A stretch of 64,000 nucleotides of DNA from Aureimonas ureilytica (GTDB taxonomy: Bacteria; Pseudomonadota; Alphaproteobacteria; Rhizobiales; Rhizobiaceae). A program made the position numbers and the translations under genes. Below are positions 63,421-64,000 of this stretch, piece by piece; position 1 is the stretch's first letter; every line of letters begins with the position of its first letter. The DNA lies in NCBI RefSeq assembly GCF_001475935.1, contig NZ_LDQA01000008.1:62001-126000 (forward strand). The letters are read 5' to 3'. The notes beneath the pieces are model-generated. The model was not told the DNA's origin. It searched no databases and saw only the letters and a program-made list of their open reading frames with translations.

Positions 63421-64000
63421 GATCGCTCCGACCCGCGAAGCCCGCCACACGCGGCACGGCTCCAGTATCGGCCAGCCCATGACGCGGCGCGAGGGCGTGC
63501 TGAAGGTGACGGGCGCGGCGCGCTTTGCCGCCGACAACCATCCGCCGGGAATTCTCTATGCCGTGCTCGCCGTCTCGACCGTGGCGCGCGGGCGGCTAGT
63601 GTCGCTGGACCTTGCCGCCGCCAAGGCCCATCCCGGCGTGGTCGATGTGATGACGCACGAGAACCGCCCGGCGCTGGCCTCGGACCCGGACGAGAAGTCC
63701 AACCCGTTCATGTTCCGGCTGGATCTCCTGCAGAACGATCGCGTCCGCTATGCCGGCCAGCCGGTCGCGGTCGTGATCGCCGAAACGCTGGAAGCGGCGA
63801 CGGAGGGCGCGGCGCTTCTCGCCCCGCGCTTCGAGGCAGAGACGGCCCGCGTCGGGCTGAATGGGGCGGAGGTCTTCGCGCCCTCTACGGTCGGCGTCGG
63901 CAACCCGCCCAAGGCCGAGAAGGGCGATGTCGAGGCGGGCCTCAGCGCTGCCGCGCATCGTGTCGAGGCGACCTATGAAACCCCGGCCCAATATCACAAT
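63413..64000 (+). CDS. Molybdopterin-binding large subunit, PaoC (YagR)-like, 3' end outside the window
   Basis: The first 196 codons only; the gene runs off the window. The N-terminus reads GSSIGQPMTRREGVLKVTGAARFAADNHPPG, the xanthine-dehydrogenase large-subunit aldehyde-oxidase a/b hammerhead region, then NDRVRYAGQPVAVVIAETLEAA and EATYETPAQYHN. The ATG overlaps the FAD subunit gene by 8 bp. Active-site residues lie beyond the window, so substrate specificity cannot be judged. Confidence 0.9.
   Translation, partial: MSEIAPTREARHTRHGSSIGQPMTRREGVLKVTGAARFAADNHPPGILYAVLAVSTVARGRLVSLDLAAAKAHPGVVDVMTHENRPALASDPDEKSNPFMFRLDLLQNDRVRYAGQPVAVVIAETLEAATEGAALLAPRFEAETARVGLNGAEVFAPSTVGVGNPPKAEKGDVEAGLSAAAHRVEATYETPAQYHN

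Overview
The window is GC-rich with densely packed, mostly 4-bp-overlapping operons. It looks like chromosomal DNA of an alphaproteobacterium, most likely of the Hyphomicrobiales (an Aurantimonadaceae/Rhizobiaceae-like lineage). The grounds are fused DppD-DppF ABC ATPases, AsnC/IclR/LacI-controlled catabolic operons, a DUF1127 gene followed by an anti-Shine-Dalgarno small RNA, and a PaoABC-type oxidoreductase. This placement is inference; no rRNA or tRNA gene is present to anchor it.

Region 1 (3-10196) is a divergon. A D-serine-dehydratase-like PLP enzyme faces a RidA, an IclR regulator, an M81 (MlrC) metallopeptidase, a complete peptide ABC transporter and a 2-hydroxyacid dehydrogenase. Together these read as a route that imports a small peptide or amide, cleaves it, deaminates a hydroxy-amino acid and reduces the resulting 2-oxo acid. 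Region 2 (10230-15129) holds an alcohol/aldehyde dehydrogenase pair divergent from an AcoR-like regulator that lacks the AAA+ domain, then a glyoxalase-fold protein and a hydroxynitrile-lyase-like cupin.

Region 3 (15253-35297) is a large amine/amino-acid catabolic island. It has an FAD amine oxidase with an AsnC regulator, a second peptide-type ABC transporter, a class III aminotransferase, a HAD dehalogenase, and a five-gene operon (M20 deacylase, GhrA-like reductase, cupin, tartrate/malate dehydrogenase-like, GabD). It ends with an operon of two GNAT paralogues, a PuuB-like oxidase and an aldehyde dehydrogenase. Immediately downstream (35528-35794) is a 47-aa DUF1127 protein followed by three consecutive stem-loops that all display UCCUCCC in the loop. 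This is a striking candidate regulatory RNA.

Region 4 (35891-45742) has an alpha/beta hydrolase and AraC pair, then an alpha-galactoside-type sugar operon (two permeases, binding protein, GH4 glycosidase, MalK-like ATPase) with a divergent LacI regulator and clear operators, and a VapBC toxin-antitoxin module. Region 5 (45833-56503) is a type II secretion locus: a short prepilin peptidase, gspE-F-H-I-J-D-K on the minus strand and gspL-M-C/N on the plus strand. The secretin gspD is interrupted by an in-frame TGA, and no gspG (major pseudopilin) gene is present.

Region 6 (56694-64000) has an EmrAB-type efflux pair with a palindromic promoter, an NCS1 nucleobase-type permease, and a TetR regulator divergent from a PaoABC-like molybdenum aldehyde oxidoreductase that runs off the window end.
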